A DNA stretch of 64,000 nucleotides from Falsiroseomonas bella (GTDB lineage: Bacteria > Pseudomonadota > Alphaproteobacteria > Acetobacterales > Acetobacteraceae), in contig NZ_QGNA01000002.1 of assembly GCF_003173615.1 (NCBI RefSeq), positions 806,001-870,000 on the forward strand, read 5' to 3'. This document shows positions 36,197 to 44,869 of the stretch, in pieces (position 1 is the first letter of the stretch; the number at the start of each line of letters is the position of its first letter). The notes beneath the pieces were generated by a model. It was not told the DNA's origin. It ran no database searches and was given only the letters and a program-made list of their open reading frames with translations. The translations under genes were made by a program, and so were the position numbers.

Positions 36197-37174
36197 TCAG
36201 CAGCTCAGCACGACATTGCCCATGACCGCGCCGCGCTCCACCAGCTCGTGGGCCTCCGCGATGCGGTCCAGCGGAAGCACGGCGCCGATCGCATGCTGCA
36301 GCAGGCCCGCCTCCAGCCAGGCATCGAGCTGCGCCAGTCCCTGCGCGCGCGCTTCCGCCGACAGCTCGTAGACGATGAAGAAGCGGATGGCGGCGCCCGA
36401 GAGGATCATCGGGCCGAAGGGCAGGGACATCTCCGCCTTGCCCGAGCCGTAGCACACGCAGAGCCCGTCGCGTGCCACCACCTGCGGCAGCAGCGCGGCA
36501 TTGGCGGCGAGGTCCACCTCCACCACGCGGTCCACGCCGCGCCCGCCCGTGGCCTCCGCGACGCGCGCGGCCACGTCCTCCTCGCGGTAGTTCAGCACGA
36601 GGTCGGCGCCGGCCGCGCGTGCATGCGCCGCCTTCTCCACCGAGCTCACCGTCGCGATCACCTGCGTGGCCCCGAGCAGCTTCGCCATCTGGATGGCATA
36701 GTGCCCGACCGCGCCGGCGCCGCCGGCGACCAGCACGCTCTGCCCGGCGACGCCGCCATCGGTCTGCACCGCGCGCCAGGCCGTCAGCGCGGGGATGCCG
36801 AGGCAGGCGCCGGCCTCGAAGCTCGTCCCCTCCGGCAGGCGCACGGCCTGGGGGGCGGGCAGGGCGATGTATTCGGCCGCGGTGCCGAAGGGGCGCTTCC
36901 ATTGGCCGTTCCAGATCCAGACGCGCTCGCCGATGCGCGCCTTGTCCACGCCATCCCCCACGGCGGCGATGGTGCCCGCGCCGTCGCTGTGCGGGATGAC
37001 GCGCGGCGCCACCATGGGCCGGCTGCCGGCGCGTGTCTTCCAGTCGGAGGGGTTCACGCCGGAGGTGGCGAGCCGCACCAGCACCTCGCCGGGGCCGGGT
37101 GAGGGGGTGGGCATCTCGCCGACCACCAGCACCTCCCGTGCTGGACCGTTCCGTTCGTACCAGGCTGCGCGCAT
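36197..37174 (-). CDS. NAD(P)H:quinone oxidoreductase, zinc-independent MDR family
   Basis: A 325-residue medium-chain dehydrogenase/reductase of the quinone-reductase (QOR) type. It has the GroES-like N-terminal domain with SGVNPSDWKTR and the Rossmann motif VLVAGGAGAVGHYAIQMAKLLGA (about 150–172). The zinc-binding cysteines of alcohol dehydrogenases are absent. The start is the ATG preceded by AAGGAAC; the longer frame upstream is not conserved-looking. It is divergent from the AtzG-like gene with about 120 bases between them. Confidence 0.85.
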   Translation of the reverse strand: MRAAWYERNGPAREVLVVGEMPTPSPGPGEVLVRLATSGVNPSDWKTRAGSRPMVAPRVIPHSDGAGTIAAVGDGVDKARIGERVWIWNGQWKRPFGTAAEYIALPAPQAVRLPEGTSFEAGACLGIPALTAWRAVQTDGGVAGQSVLVAGGAGAVGHYAIQMAKLLGATQVIATVSSVEKAAHARAAGADLVLNYREEDVAARVAEATGGRGVDRVVEVDLAANAALLPQVVARDGLCVCYGSGKAEMSLPFGPMILSGAAIRFFIVYELSAEARAQGLAQLDAWLEAGLLQHAIGAVLPLDRIAEAHELVERGAVMGNVVLSC

Positions 37175-37292
37175 GGCCTCGTTCCTTCCCCTTCGGCGCG
37201 CGTGTTGTGCCGGGAAGCCGCTCGGCGGCCAAGGGCTGGCCCTGCATTGTCGGGCGGGTGCCGCCGATCCTAGGCTCCAGCCGGCAGCAACG

Positions 37293-37493
37293 ATGAGGCT
37301 TGCGATGGACGAAACCGGCAAGGACGCGGCGATCGCGGCGGCGTTGCGCACGGCGGGCTATGATCTGCCGCCCACGATCGTCGCGGATGTGGCGCGCGGC
37401 CATGGGCTGCTCGCGGCGGTGCTCGCCCGCATCGGGCCACCGCGCCCCGAGGCGGAGCCTGCCACCACCTTCCGTCCGGAGACGCAGCGGTGA
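37293..37493 (+). CDS. AtzG-like small subunit (DUF4089)
   Basis: A 66-residue protein resembling AtzG, the small partner that stabilises the amidase AtzE in the carboxybiuret hydrolase complex. It has helical hydrophobic segments around IAAALRTAGYDLP and VARGHGLLAAVLARI, and a disordered Pro-rich end. Its stop overlaps the GTG of the amidase by four bases, the same gene order as atzG–atzE. The start may be the ATG at 37305 instead. Assignment is from size, position and pattern. Confidence 0.72.
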   Translation: MRLAMDETGKDAAIAAALRTAGYDLPPTIVADVARGHGLLAAVLARIGPPRPEAEPATTFRPETQR

Positions 37494-38872
37494 TCCCGGC
37501 CAGCATCGCCGAGGCGGCGGGGCTGTTCCGCGCCCGCAAACTCTCGCCGGTCGAGCTGGCGCGCGCCTGCCTCGACCGCATCGCGCAGCTCGACGGGCGC
37601 CTGCACGCCTTCGTCGCCGTGACGGAGGCGCGCGCGATGGACGATGCGCGCGCCGCCGAGCAGCGGCTGATGCGCGGCGAGCCGCTTGGGCCGCTCGACG
37701 GCATTCCCTTCGCCCATAAGGACATCGTGGACACGGCGGGGATCGCGACCACCTGCTGCTCGCGCATCCGCGCCGGGCATGTGCCGCAGCGCGACGCGCA
37801 TGCGGCGAAGCGCCTGGCCGATGCCGGCACCGTGCTGCTCGGCAAGCTGACCACGCATGAATTCGCGCTCGGCGGCCCCTCCTTCGACCTGCCGACGCCG
37901 CCCGCGCGCAATCCCTGGGACACCGGGCGCTTCACCGGCGGCTCGAGCAGCGGCTCGGGCGCGGCGCTTGCGGCCGGGATGGTGCTGGGCGCGACGGGGT
38001 CGGACACGATGGGCTCCATCCGTTCGCCCGCAGTCTTCTGCGGCATAACTGGCCTGAAGCCGAGCTACGGCCTGGTCGGGCGCAGCGGCGTGTTCCCTCT
38101 GGCGCAGTCGCTCGACCATGTCGGTCCGATGGCGCGCACCGCCGAGGATTGTGCGCTGCTGCTCGAGGCGATGGCCGGTCCGGACCCGGAAGACCCGGCC
38201 TGCGACGGGCGCGACGCAGCAGGCGTCGCGGCGCAGCTCGGGCAGGGCGTGCGCGGCTTGCGCATCGGGGTGATCCGGCATTTCCACGAGACCGACAACC
38301 GCGGCTCGCCCGCGGCGCTGGCGAACCTCGATGCGGCGCTCGCGGTGTTCCGCGAACTGGGCGCAACCGTCGCCGACGTCACGCTGACGCCGCTCGCCGA
38401 ATGGCACGCGGTGAACGCAGTGATCATGCTGGCGGAGGCGCATGCGATCCACGGCGCCTGGCTGCGCACGCGCTTCTCCGAATATGGCGGCATCTTCCGC
38501 GAGCGCGTGATCCTCGGCGCGCTGATCGGCAGCGAGCACTACCTGAACGCGCAGCGGCGCCGCCGCGCCCTGGCCGAGGAGATGACGCGCGCCTTCGCGC
38601 GGCACGACGTTCTGATCACCCTGGCCCAGCCCGGCGAGGCGCCGGCGGTCGACGCGGTCTCGCGCTGGGGTGTGCTGGAACTCGGCTCCTTCGCGGCACC
38701 CTTCAACCTGACCGGCGGGCCCTCCGTCGCGCTCGGGACCGGGTTCGGGGAATGGGGGATGCCGACGGGGATGCAGATCGCGGGGGCCGCGTTCGGCGAT
38801 GCGACGGTGCTGCGCGCGGCGCATGCGTATCAGCAGGCGACGGGGTGGCACAGAAGGACGCCAGAACTTTAG
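37490..38872 (+). CDS. Amidase-signature hydrolase, AtzE-like
   Basis: A 460-residue amidase-signature enzyme. The Ser–cisSer–Lys triad is visible: K77 (FAHKD), the GGSSSGSG loop (cis-Ser about S153) and nucleophile S176 in DTMGSIRSPA. The residue before GS is Met where most amidases have Gly. Partnered with the AtzG-like peptide by a four-base GTGA overlap, it is most likely a 1-carboxybiuret hydrolase or related small-amide hydrolase. atzD/atzH genes are not visible, so the pathway is not shown. It converges with the Bug receptor gene. Confidence 0.8.
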   Translation: MIPASIAEAAGLFRARKLSPVELARACLDRIAQLDGRLHAFVAVTEARAMDDARAAEQRLMRGEPLGPLDGIPFAHKDIVDTAGIATTCCSRIRAGHVPQRDAHAAKRLADAGTVLLGKLTTHEFALGGPSFDLPTPPARNPWDTGRFTGGSSSGSGAALAAGMVLGATGSDTMGSIRSPAVFCGITGLKPSYGLVGRSGVFPLAQSLDHVGPMARTAEDCALLLEAMAGPDPEDPACDGRDAAGVAAQLGQGVRGLRIGVIRHFHETDNRGSPAALANLDAALAVFRELGATVADVTLTPLAEWHAVNAVIMLAEAHAIHGAWLRTRFSEYGGIFRERVILGALIGSEHYLNAQRRRRALAEEMTRAFARHDVLITLAQPGEAPAVDAVSRWGVLELGSFAAPFNLTGGPSVALGTGFGEWGMPTGMQIAGAAFGDATVLRAAHAYQQATGWHRRTPEL

Positions 38873-38917
38873 CGAGGCTCCGCCTCGCGCTCCGCCGGGG
38901 GCGATGATCGCCCCCGG
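38872..38917. terminator. Two adjacent hairpins between convergent genes
   Basis: The first stem, GCGAGGC / GCCTCGC (38872–38888), starts at the last base of the amidase stop. The second (38895–38917) pairs CCGGGGGCGAT with ATCGCCCCCGG around a single base, nearly a perfect palindrome. Symmetry suits termination in both directions; this motif may also be a dispersed genomic repeat. Confidence 0.5.
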
Positions 38918-38929
38918 GCCCCCACCAGG

Positions 38930-39934
38930 CTACTGGCGCTCGATACCCGCGCGCTCGACCATGGCGGACCAGCGGGCGATGTCGGAATGGACCATCGCCT
39001 TGACCGCGGCGGGGGAGGCGAGCGAACGCGGCGCGAGGCCGAGCGCCTCCAGCTTCTCGCGCACCTCGGGCGTGCCCGTCGCCTTGCGCGTCACCTCGTC
39101 GATGCGGGCCACGATCTCGGCGGGCAGGCCGGACGGCGCGGCGACAGCATACCAGGTCTGGATGTCGAAATCCGGCTGGCCGAGCAACTCGCCCACCGTC
39201 GGCACATCCGGCAGCAGCGGCGAGCGCTCTCGCGAGGTGACGGCCAGCGCCCGCGCGCCGCCATCGCGGATCTGGCCGATCACGGCGGAGATCGGCTCCA
39301 CCACCGCCTGCACCTCGGCGTTGCGCAGCCCGACCAGCGCGGCCGGCGTGCCGCGATAGGGCACATGCGTCAGCTTGAAGTTGCCCGCGGCCTGCGTCGC
39401 TTCCGCCACCATGTGCTGCGTGCTGCCGACGCCGACCGTCGCGACGTTCAGCTTCTCGGGCTGTGCCTGCGCGCGGCGCACCAGGTCGGCGAAATCCGCG
39501 ATGCCGTCCGGCGCGCCGGCCGGCCCGGCCAGCCAGACCAGGCCGACGGAGCAGACCAGCGAGATCGGCTCGACATCCGCCAACGGATCATAGGGCAGGC
39601 GCCGATACAGCGCGGCGGAGACCGCGAAGCCGTTGTTGATCAGCATCAGCGTGTGGCCGTCCTTCGGCGCACGGGCCAGCGCCTCGGCCGCCAGGGTTCC
39701 GCCGGCGCCGGGGCGGTTCTCAACGACCATCGGCTGGCCGAACTCGGCCGCCATGGGCGGCGCGATCAAACGCGCGATGATGTCCGTGGCGCCGCCGGCA
39801 GCGAAGCCTTGCATGAAGCGGATCGGCCGGTCGGGCCAGGATCGCCGTACGGTCTGCGCCGCGGCGGGAAAGGCTGCGCCCGCGCCGGCGGCGGCGAGCA
39901 GATTGCGGCGCGTCAGGCCGGGCCCGGTTGTCAT
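38930..39934 (-). CDS. Bug-family tripartite tricarboxylate receptor
   Basis: A 334-residue periplasmic binding protein of the Bug (TctC) family. A twin-arginine signal (TRRNLLAAAGAG, cleavage near AAAQT) is followed by the typical WPDRPIRFMQGFAAGG start. Mid-protein NRPGAGG and a ligand loop containing LNVATVGVGSTQH are present. These proteins bind carboxylates for TctAB permeases or act as sensors, and are typically numerous in Acetobacteraceae and Burkholderiales. No tctAB is adjacent. The start was taken at MTTG near the signal. Confidence 0.88.
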   Translation of the reverse strand: MTTGPGLTRRNLLAAAGAGAAFPAAAQTVRRSWPDRPIRFMQGFAAGGATDIIARLIAPPMAAEFGQPMVVENRPGAGGTLAAEALARAPKDGHTLMLINNGFAVSAALYRRLPYDPLADVEPISLVCSVGLVWLAGPAGAPDGIADFADLVRRAQAQPEKLNVATVGVGSTQHMVAEATQAAGNFKLTHVPYRGTPAALVGLRNAEVQAVVEPISAVIGQIRDGGARALAVTSRERSPLLPDVPTVGELLGQPDFDIQTWYAVAAPSGLPAEIVARIDEVTRKATGTPEVREKLEALGLAPRSLASPAAVKAMVHSDIARWSAMVERAGIERQ

Positions 39935-40047
39935 GTCTTCGTTTCTCCCACCCGCCACTTGGCACGGGCCTGCCGGCCCCTGCAAGGCGCCTCGCTTGAC
40001 CCTGCATGCCCCGCGCTCTACCCCGCCGCGACGACCGGGAGAGCCGC

Positions 40048-40665
40048 ATGACGCACGACGCCGAGATGATCCAGCGCCAGCGCGTGGCCGAGCTGGTGCA
40101 GAACTGGGCGGTCTGGCGCGACGCCGGCGACTGGGAGCGCTTCCGCAGCTGCTGGCACGAGGACGGCTTCATGATGGCCACCTGGTGCCAGGCGCCGGCG
40201 TCCGACTTCATCAAGGCGAGTCAGGCCGGCTGGGCGAAGGGCGTCTCGATCCTCCACTTCCTCGGCGGCATCAGCGTGGATGTCGCCGGCACGCGCGCCA
40301 TCGCGCAGACCAAGATGACGATCAGCCAGCGCGCCGAGGTGCATGGCGTGCTGGTGGATGTGGTCTGCACCGGGCGCTTCTACGATTTCTGCGAGGAGCG
40401 TGCCGGCCGATGGGGCATCGTGATGCGCCAGCCGATCTACGAGAAGGACCGGATGGATCCGGTGGATCCGGCGGCGCGTCTGGATCTCGACAGGGATCTG
40501 CTCGCGCGCTTCCCGGAAGGCTATCGCCACCTCGCCTATCTGCAGACCGGCATCGGCTACGAGGTGAAGCGAGACATGCCGGGGCTGAAGGGCGAGCGGG
40601 TGGAGGCGCTGTATCGCGCCGGCGCCGCATGGCTGCGCGGCGAGACATTGGCCTGGCCGGCCTGA
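40048..40665 (+). CDS. SnoaL-like/NTF2-fold protein
   Basis: A 205-residue protein of the SnoaL-like/nuclear transport factor 2 fold. It shows the typical opening helix (VAELVQNWAVWRDAGDWERF), a WHEDG motif, and then beta strands with a ring-hydroxylating-dioxygenase small-subunit feel. The fold serves as isomerase, hydratase or dioxygenase small subunit; function cannot be chosen here. It precedes an FMN reductase and a cyclase-family gene by 15 and 3 bases, so a small catabolic operon is likely. Confidence 0.72.
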   Translation: MTHDAEMIQRQRVAELVQNWAVWRDAGDWERFRSCWHEDGFMMATWCQAPASDFIKASQAGWAKGVSILHFLGGISVDVAGTRAIAQTKMTISQRAEVHGVLVDVVCTGRFYDFCEERAGRWGIVMRQPIYEKDRMDPVDPAARLDLDRDLLARFPEGYRHLAYLQTGIGYEVKRDMPGLKGERVEALYRAGAAWLRGETLAWPA

Positions 40666-40680
40666 GGGAAGGAGAGCGCG

Positions 40681-41241
40681 ATGAGCGTGGTGAAGGTTCT
40701 GGGCATCTCGGGCAGCCTGCGCCGGGCGTCCTTCAACAGCGCGGCGCTGCGCGCGGCGAAGGAACTCGCGCCGGAGGGCGTGGAGGTTACCATCTACGAA
40801 GGCCTGCGCGAGATCCCGCCCTATGACGACGACCTGCGCACCGGGAAAGGCTATCCCGCTTCCGTGCAGGCCTTCCGCGCGGCTATCAAGGCGGCCGATG
40901 CGGTGCTGATCTCCAGCCCGGAATACAACTACTCGATCAGCGGCGTGCTGAAGAACGCGATCGACTGGGCGTCCCGCCCGCCGGAACAGCCCTTCGACGG
41001 CAAGCCCATCGCGATCATGGGCGCATCGGGCGGCGTGCTCGGCACCGCGCGCGCGCAATACGACCTGCGCAAGATGGCTGTTTTCCTGAACAGCCATGTG
41101 CTGAACAAGCCCGAAGTGATGATCGCGCAGGCCGCGTCGAAGTTCGACGCCGAGGGCCGCCTGACGGATGAGACGACGCGCGGGCTGATCGCGCAGCAGC
41201 TTGGCGCGCTACGCGACTGGACGCTCCGGCTGAAGCGCTGA
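40681..41241 (+). CDS. NAD(P)H-dependent FMN reductase
   Basis: A 186-residue flavodoxin-fold reductase. The phosphate loop GISGSLRRASFN (8–19) and the SPEYNYSISGVLKNAIDW motif (78–95) are diagnostic for the NADPH-dependent FMN reductase family (ChrR/YieF, arsH relatives). It reduces FMN, quinones or chromate. It is the middle gene of an apparent three-gene operon. Confidence 0.88.
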   Translation: MSVVKVLGISGSLRRASFNSAALRAAKELAPEGVEVTIYEGLREIPPYDDDLRTGKGYPASVQAFRAAIKAADAVLISSPEYNYSISGVLKNAIDWASRPPEQPFDGKPIAIMGASGGVLGTARAQYDLRKMAVFLNSHVLNKPEVMIAQAASKFDAEGRLTDETTRGLIAQQLGALRDWTLRLKR

Positions 41242-41243
41242 CC

Positions 41244-42020
41244 ATGCCGCGCCGTATCCTCGATCTCTCCGTGGCGCTGGAGGCGGGCATCGCCTCCGAT
41301 CCGCCGGGCCATACGCCGGAGATCACCTATATCGACCACCGGCAGAGCGCGGCGGATGTCGTGCGCTTCTTCCCCGGCCTGAAGGTCGAGGACCTGCCGG
41401 GCGGCGAGGGGTGGGCGATCGAGCGGCTGAACCTGACCACCCACACGGGCACGCATCTGGATGCGCCGTATCACTTCCACTCGACGATGGATGGCGGCAA
41501 GCGCGCCTGGACGATCGACGAGGTGCCGCTGGAATGGTGCTTCGGCCGCGGCGTGAAGCTCGACTTCCGCGCGATGGAGGACGGCCATGTGGTGACGGCC
41601 GCCGAGGTGGAAGCGGAGCTTGCGCGGATCGGCGTGACGCTGCAGCCCTTCGACATCGTGCTGGTCAACACCGCCGCCGGCGCGCGCTATGGCCAGCCCG
41701 ACTATCTCGCGCGCGGCTGCGGCATGGGGCGGGAGGCCACGCTGTACCTGACCGGGCGCGGCGTGAAGGTCTGCGGCACCGATGCCTGGTCCTGGGACGC
41801 GCCCTTCCTGCACACCGCCCGGCGCTATGCCGAGACGAAGGATCCCTCGCTGATCTGGGAAGGACATCGCGCCGGCATGGTTCGCGCCTATTGCCACATC
41901 GAGAAGCTGGCGAACCTCGACCAGCTGCCGCCGACCGGATTCCAGGTCGCCTGCTTCCCCTTCAAGATCAAGGGCGGCTCGGCCGGCTTCACCCGCGCGG
42001 TGGCGATCTTCGAGGACTGA
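41244..42020 (+). CDS. Cyclase/kynurenine-formamidase family hydrolase
   Basis: A 258-residue metal-dependent hydrolase of the cyclase family (PF04199). The signature H67-T-G-T-H71-x-D73-x3-H77 supplies the metal ligands. The family contains kynurenine formamidase, isatin hydrolase and polyketide cyclases. No tryptophan-catabolism partners are adjacent, so the substrate is open. It is the last gene of the operon and converges with the M24 peptidase gene 12 bases away. Confidence 0.82.
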   Translation: MPRRILDLSVALEAGIASDPPGHTPEITYIDHRQSAADVVRFFPGLKVEDLPGGEGWAIERLNLTTHTGTHLDAPYHFHSTMDGGKRAWTIDEVPLEWCFGRGVKLDFRAMEDGHVVTAAEVEAELARIGVTLQPFDIVLVNTAAGARYGQPDYLARGCGMGREATLYLTGRGVKVCGTDAWSWDAPFLHTARRYAETKDPSLIWEGHRAGMVRAYCHIEKLANLDQLPPTGFQVACFPFKIKGGSAGFTRAVAIFED

Positions 42021-42032
42021 CCGCGCGCCGCG

Positions 42033-43280
42033 TCACAGCGCCGGCATCTCGCGCGGCAGCGCGGCGCCGGCCAGCGTTTCGGCGCCGTCCTCGGTGATCA
42101 GCAGCATGTCCTCCAGGATGAAGCCGCCGATGCCGTCGATGTACCACGGCGCTTCGAAGGCCATGACCATGCCGGGCTCCAGCACCATCTCGGCGTCCGC
42201 GGCAGTGTAGGGCCACTCCTCCGACCAGATGGAGGCGCCGAGGCCGTGGCCGAAATGCCCGCGCGCATAGCTGGGAAAGCCGGCGCCATGCACGGCGCGG
42301 ATGCACGCGGCGTGGATGTCGCGGAGCGCGGTGCCGGGGCGGAACATCGGGCGCCCGGCCTCGAAGGCGGCGCGCAGCGCGTCATACACCTGCGTCGCGC
42401 GCGCCGGCGCGGGGCCGAGCGTGTAGGTCCGCGCGAGATCCGCCGTGTAGCCGCCAACCACCGCGCCGACATCAACCTTCACCACGTCACCGCGCGCGAG
42501 CCCGCCTGGGCTCGACCAGGGGGAGGTGCCGAAGCCGACATACTCCCAGGCGGTGACGTTCGCCGCCGTGCCGCGCCGCGCCGCCTCCTCCCGCACCAGG
42601 TCGAGGAAGGCGCGGCCGAGCGCGGCGCGCGTGGCCCCTTCCCGAAGCAGCGGCACGAAGGCGGCCAGCGCGGCTTCGGTGATCGCGCCCGCCTCGCGCA
42701 GCAGCGCAATCTCGGCGGGCGATTTGTGCGCGCGCAGCCGGTCCACCAGCCCGGTCGCGTCGCCGATCCGTGCTGGCTCGACGGCATCGAGCAGCGCGGC
42801 ATGGTCCGCCGCCGGCACGGCCGAAAGCTCCGCGCCGATGCGCGCGCCCGCAAGTCCCATCGCGGCGAGCACCTCCCGCAGCAGACCGAGCGCGGCGCCG
42901 CGGTCGAAGGTGCCGGGGCGGGCGAAGCCGGGCGCGCGGTCCGCGGTCGCGGCGGCGATCAGCGTCGCCGCATCGGCATCAGAGGGCAGCAGTTGCCGCA
43001 CCGACAGCGCCTCCGGCCAGATCGGGTGGGTGCGCAGCGGGTCGCAACCGGCGGCGGTCGCGCCGGCGGCGAAGAGGTCCGTCACCACGGCACCGACCGG
43101 CAATGACGGATCGGCGGGAACCACGGCAATGGCCGGCCCCAGGCGGCGCCAGCCCATCGCGACGCCGGGCTCGGCGCCCGTAGCCCATCGGAAGGTCTCG
43201 GGCGAGGCGACCAGCAGCGCGTCGAAGCCGGCGGCCTCCATCAGGCGCGCGGCGCGGGCGCGGTCCACATGTCCTGGCAT
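42033..43280 (-). CDS. M24 family (Xaa-Pro) peptidase
   Basis: A 415-residue pita-bread-fold metallopeptidase. A creatinase-like N-terminal domain (about 1–165) is followed by the catalytic domain with all five metal ligands: D270, D281, H345 (GHFGHG), E376 (AFEAP) and E390 (ILED). It fits Xaa-Pro aminopeptidase or prolidase-type hydrolases, which sometimes act on non-peptide amides. The start was chosen at MPGHVDRARA. It is divergent from the TRAP operon, with about 90 bases between starts. Confidence 0.87.
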   Translation of the reverse strand: MPGHVDRARAARLMEAAGFDALLVASPETFRWATGAEPGVAMGWRRLGPAIAVVPADPSLPVGAVVTDLFAAGATAAGCDPLRTHPIWPEALSVRQLLPSDADAATLIAAATADRAPGFARPGTFDRGAALGLLREVLAAMGLAGARIGAELSAVPAADHAALLDAVEPARIGDATGLVDRLRAHKSPAEIALLREAGAITEAALAAFVPLLREGATRAALGRAFLDLVREEAARRGTAANVTAWEYVGFGTSPWSSPGGLARGDVVKVDVGAVVGGYTADLARTYTLGPAPARATQVYDALRAAFEAGRPMFRPGTALRDIHAACIRAVHGAGFPSYARGHFGHGLGASIWSEEWPYTAADAEMVLEPGMVMAFEAPWYIDGIGGFILEDMLLITEDGAETLAGAALPREMPAL

Positions 43281-43367
43281 GGCGGCATGGCAGGCGGGCG
43301 GGCGCGCGTTGTCAACGCCCCGCCGCCGCCGCATGATCGCGCCGCTCACGAACCCGGGAGAGAAGCA

Positions 43368-44378
43368 ATGCGGCGTGGCATCCTGGCCGCCCTGGCGGCA
43401 ACCCTGATCGGCCTCGGCAATGCCGCGGCGCAGACAGTGGAATGGCGGTTCCACAACAGCTACGCGCCGACCCGGCCGGAGAGCGGCCATGTCCGAGACC
43501 TCGCGGCCGATCTGCGGCAGCGCAGCCAGGGGCGCTTCGTGCTGAACGTCTTCGAAGGCAACGCGATGAACCTGCGCGATGCCGATGCGCTGCGCTGGAT
43601 GCAGACCGGCACGCCGGAGATGGGCTTCATCTGGCCGCCCTTCCTCGGCCGCGACGATGCGGCGATGTCCTCCATCCTGGTCTTCGGCCTGGTGCGCAAC
43701 GCGACGGAGCTGAACCGCATCATGCCCGCGCTGCGCGAGAGCCTGTCCGCCGGCATCCGCCGCTGGAACATCGAGCCGGTGGGCTTCATCCAGCTTGGGC
43801 TGCTCGATGCCTCCTTCATGTGCCGCACGCCGGTGCGCAGCCTGGACGAGCTGCGTCGCGTGAAGCTGCGCGTCGGCTCGCGCGAGCAGGTGGAGACCTT
43901 CCGCGCGCTCGGCGTGGCGGCGCAGATCGTGCCGCAGCAGGAGTTGTATACGGCGATGCAGACCGGCGTGGTGGACTGCGCCCTGTATGCGCCGCGCTTC
44001 GCGCAATCGATCAGCCTGCAGGAAGTGGCGAAGCATGTGATCTCCAGCGGCTTCGCCTTCCCGCCGACGCCCTATGTGGTGATGGCCAACCAGGCGCGCT
44101 GGCGGGCGCTCTCGAACGAGAACCGGGAGCTGTTGACCCAGGCGGTGGCGGCGACGGAGCAGAGCAGCGCGCGCTTCGATCAGGACGTGGCGGCGGACGA
44201 GGCGGCGCGGGAGCGGCTGCGCGGCCAGGGCGTGACCTTCTACGGTACGATCACGGAGGCGGAGCAGCAGGCCATCCGCACCGCTGCGATCGCCACCTGG
44301 GAGACGCTGATGCGTGAGGCGGGCGGCCAGGGGCCGGCCTGGAAGCAGCGGATCGAGCAGGCGCTGACGGCACGGTGA
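43368..44378 (+). CDS. TRAP transporter substrate-binding protein, DctP type
   Basis: A 336-residue periplasmic binding protein of a TRAP transporter. A signal peptide ends near AAAQT. The conserved C-lobe motif LRVGSREQVETFRALGVAAQ and the ligand-binding Arg region are recognisable. GGAGAG precedes the ATG. The following permease genes are joined by four-base overlaps, so all three proteins form one secondary uptake system for an organic acid. The ligand is not predictable. Confidence 0.87.
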   Translation: MRRGILAALAATLIGLGNAAAQTVEWRFHNSYAPTRPESGHVRDLAADLRQRSQGRFVLNVFEGNAMNLRDADALRWMQTGTPEMGFIWPPFLGRDDAAMSSILVFGLVRNATELNRIMPALRESLSAGIRRWNIEPVGFIQLGLLDASFMCRTPVRSLDELRRVKLRVGSREQVETFRALGVAAQIVPQQELYTAMQTGVVDCALYAPRFAQSISLQEVAKHVISSGFAFPPTPYVVMANQARWRALSNENRELLTQAVAATEQSSARFDQDVAADEAARERLRGQGVTFYGTITEAEQQAIRTAAIATWETLMREAGGQGPAWKQRIEQALTAR

Positions 44379-44869
44379 CGGTCATCGACCGGGCGCTCCG
44401 GCTGTTCTCGCGCGGGCTGCTGGCGCTCTCCGCCGCAGCCTGCGCGGGCATCCTCGGCCTCGTTCTTGCGGCCGTGGTGATGCGCTATGCCGTCGCCGCG
44501 CCCTTCCGCTTCACGGAGGAACTGTCGGGGCTGCTGCTCTCCGCCATGGCGTTCCTCGCGCTGCCCTTCGCCATGGCGGGCAACGCCAATATCCGCGTGA
44601 CGCTGCTGACCGAGCGGCTTGCGCCGTTGCCGCGCCGCATCGTCTGGGTGATCGGCCAGCTGATCATGATGGCGTTCTGCGCCATCTTCGCGTGGGAAGC
44701 CTGGGGCATCGCGGAGTTCACCATCCGCCTGAACCTGAGCAGCGAGCAGGCGCGGCTGCCGCTCGGTCCCTGGACGGCGCTGATGCCCGCCTGCCTGGCG
44801 GTCACCGGCTTCATCGCCGCCTGGGCGGCGCTGCAGCCCCCGCCCGAGGACAGGCCGCAGGCGCTGTGA
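44375..44869 (+). CDS. TRAP transporter small permease, DctQ type
   Basis: A 164-residue membrane protein with four hydrophobic helices (about 16–36, 48–66, 84–103 and 130–150), the standard DctQ topology. GTG start overlapping the binding-protein stop (GTGA). Its own stop overlaps the next GTG the same way. Confidence 0.85.
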   Translation: MTVIDRALRLFSRGLLALSAAACAGILGLVLAAVVMRYAVAAPFRFTEELSGLLLSAMAFLALPFAMAGNANIRVTLLTERLAPLPRRIVWVIGQLIMMAFCAIFAWEAWGIAEFTIRLNLSSEQARLPLGPWTALMPACLAVTGFIAAWAALQPPPEDRPQAL

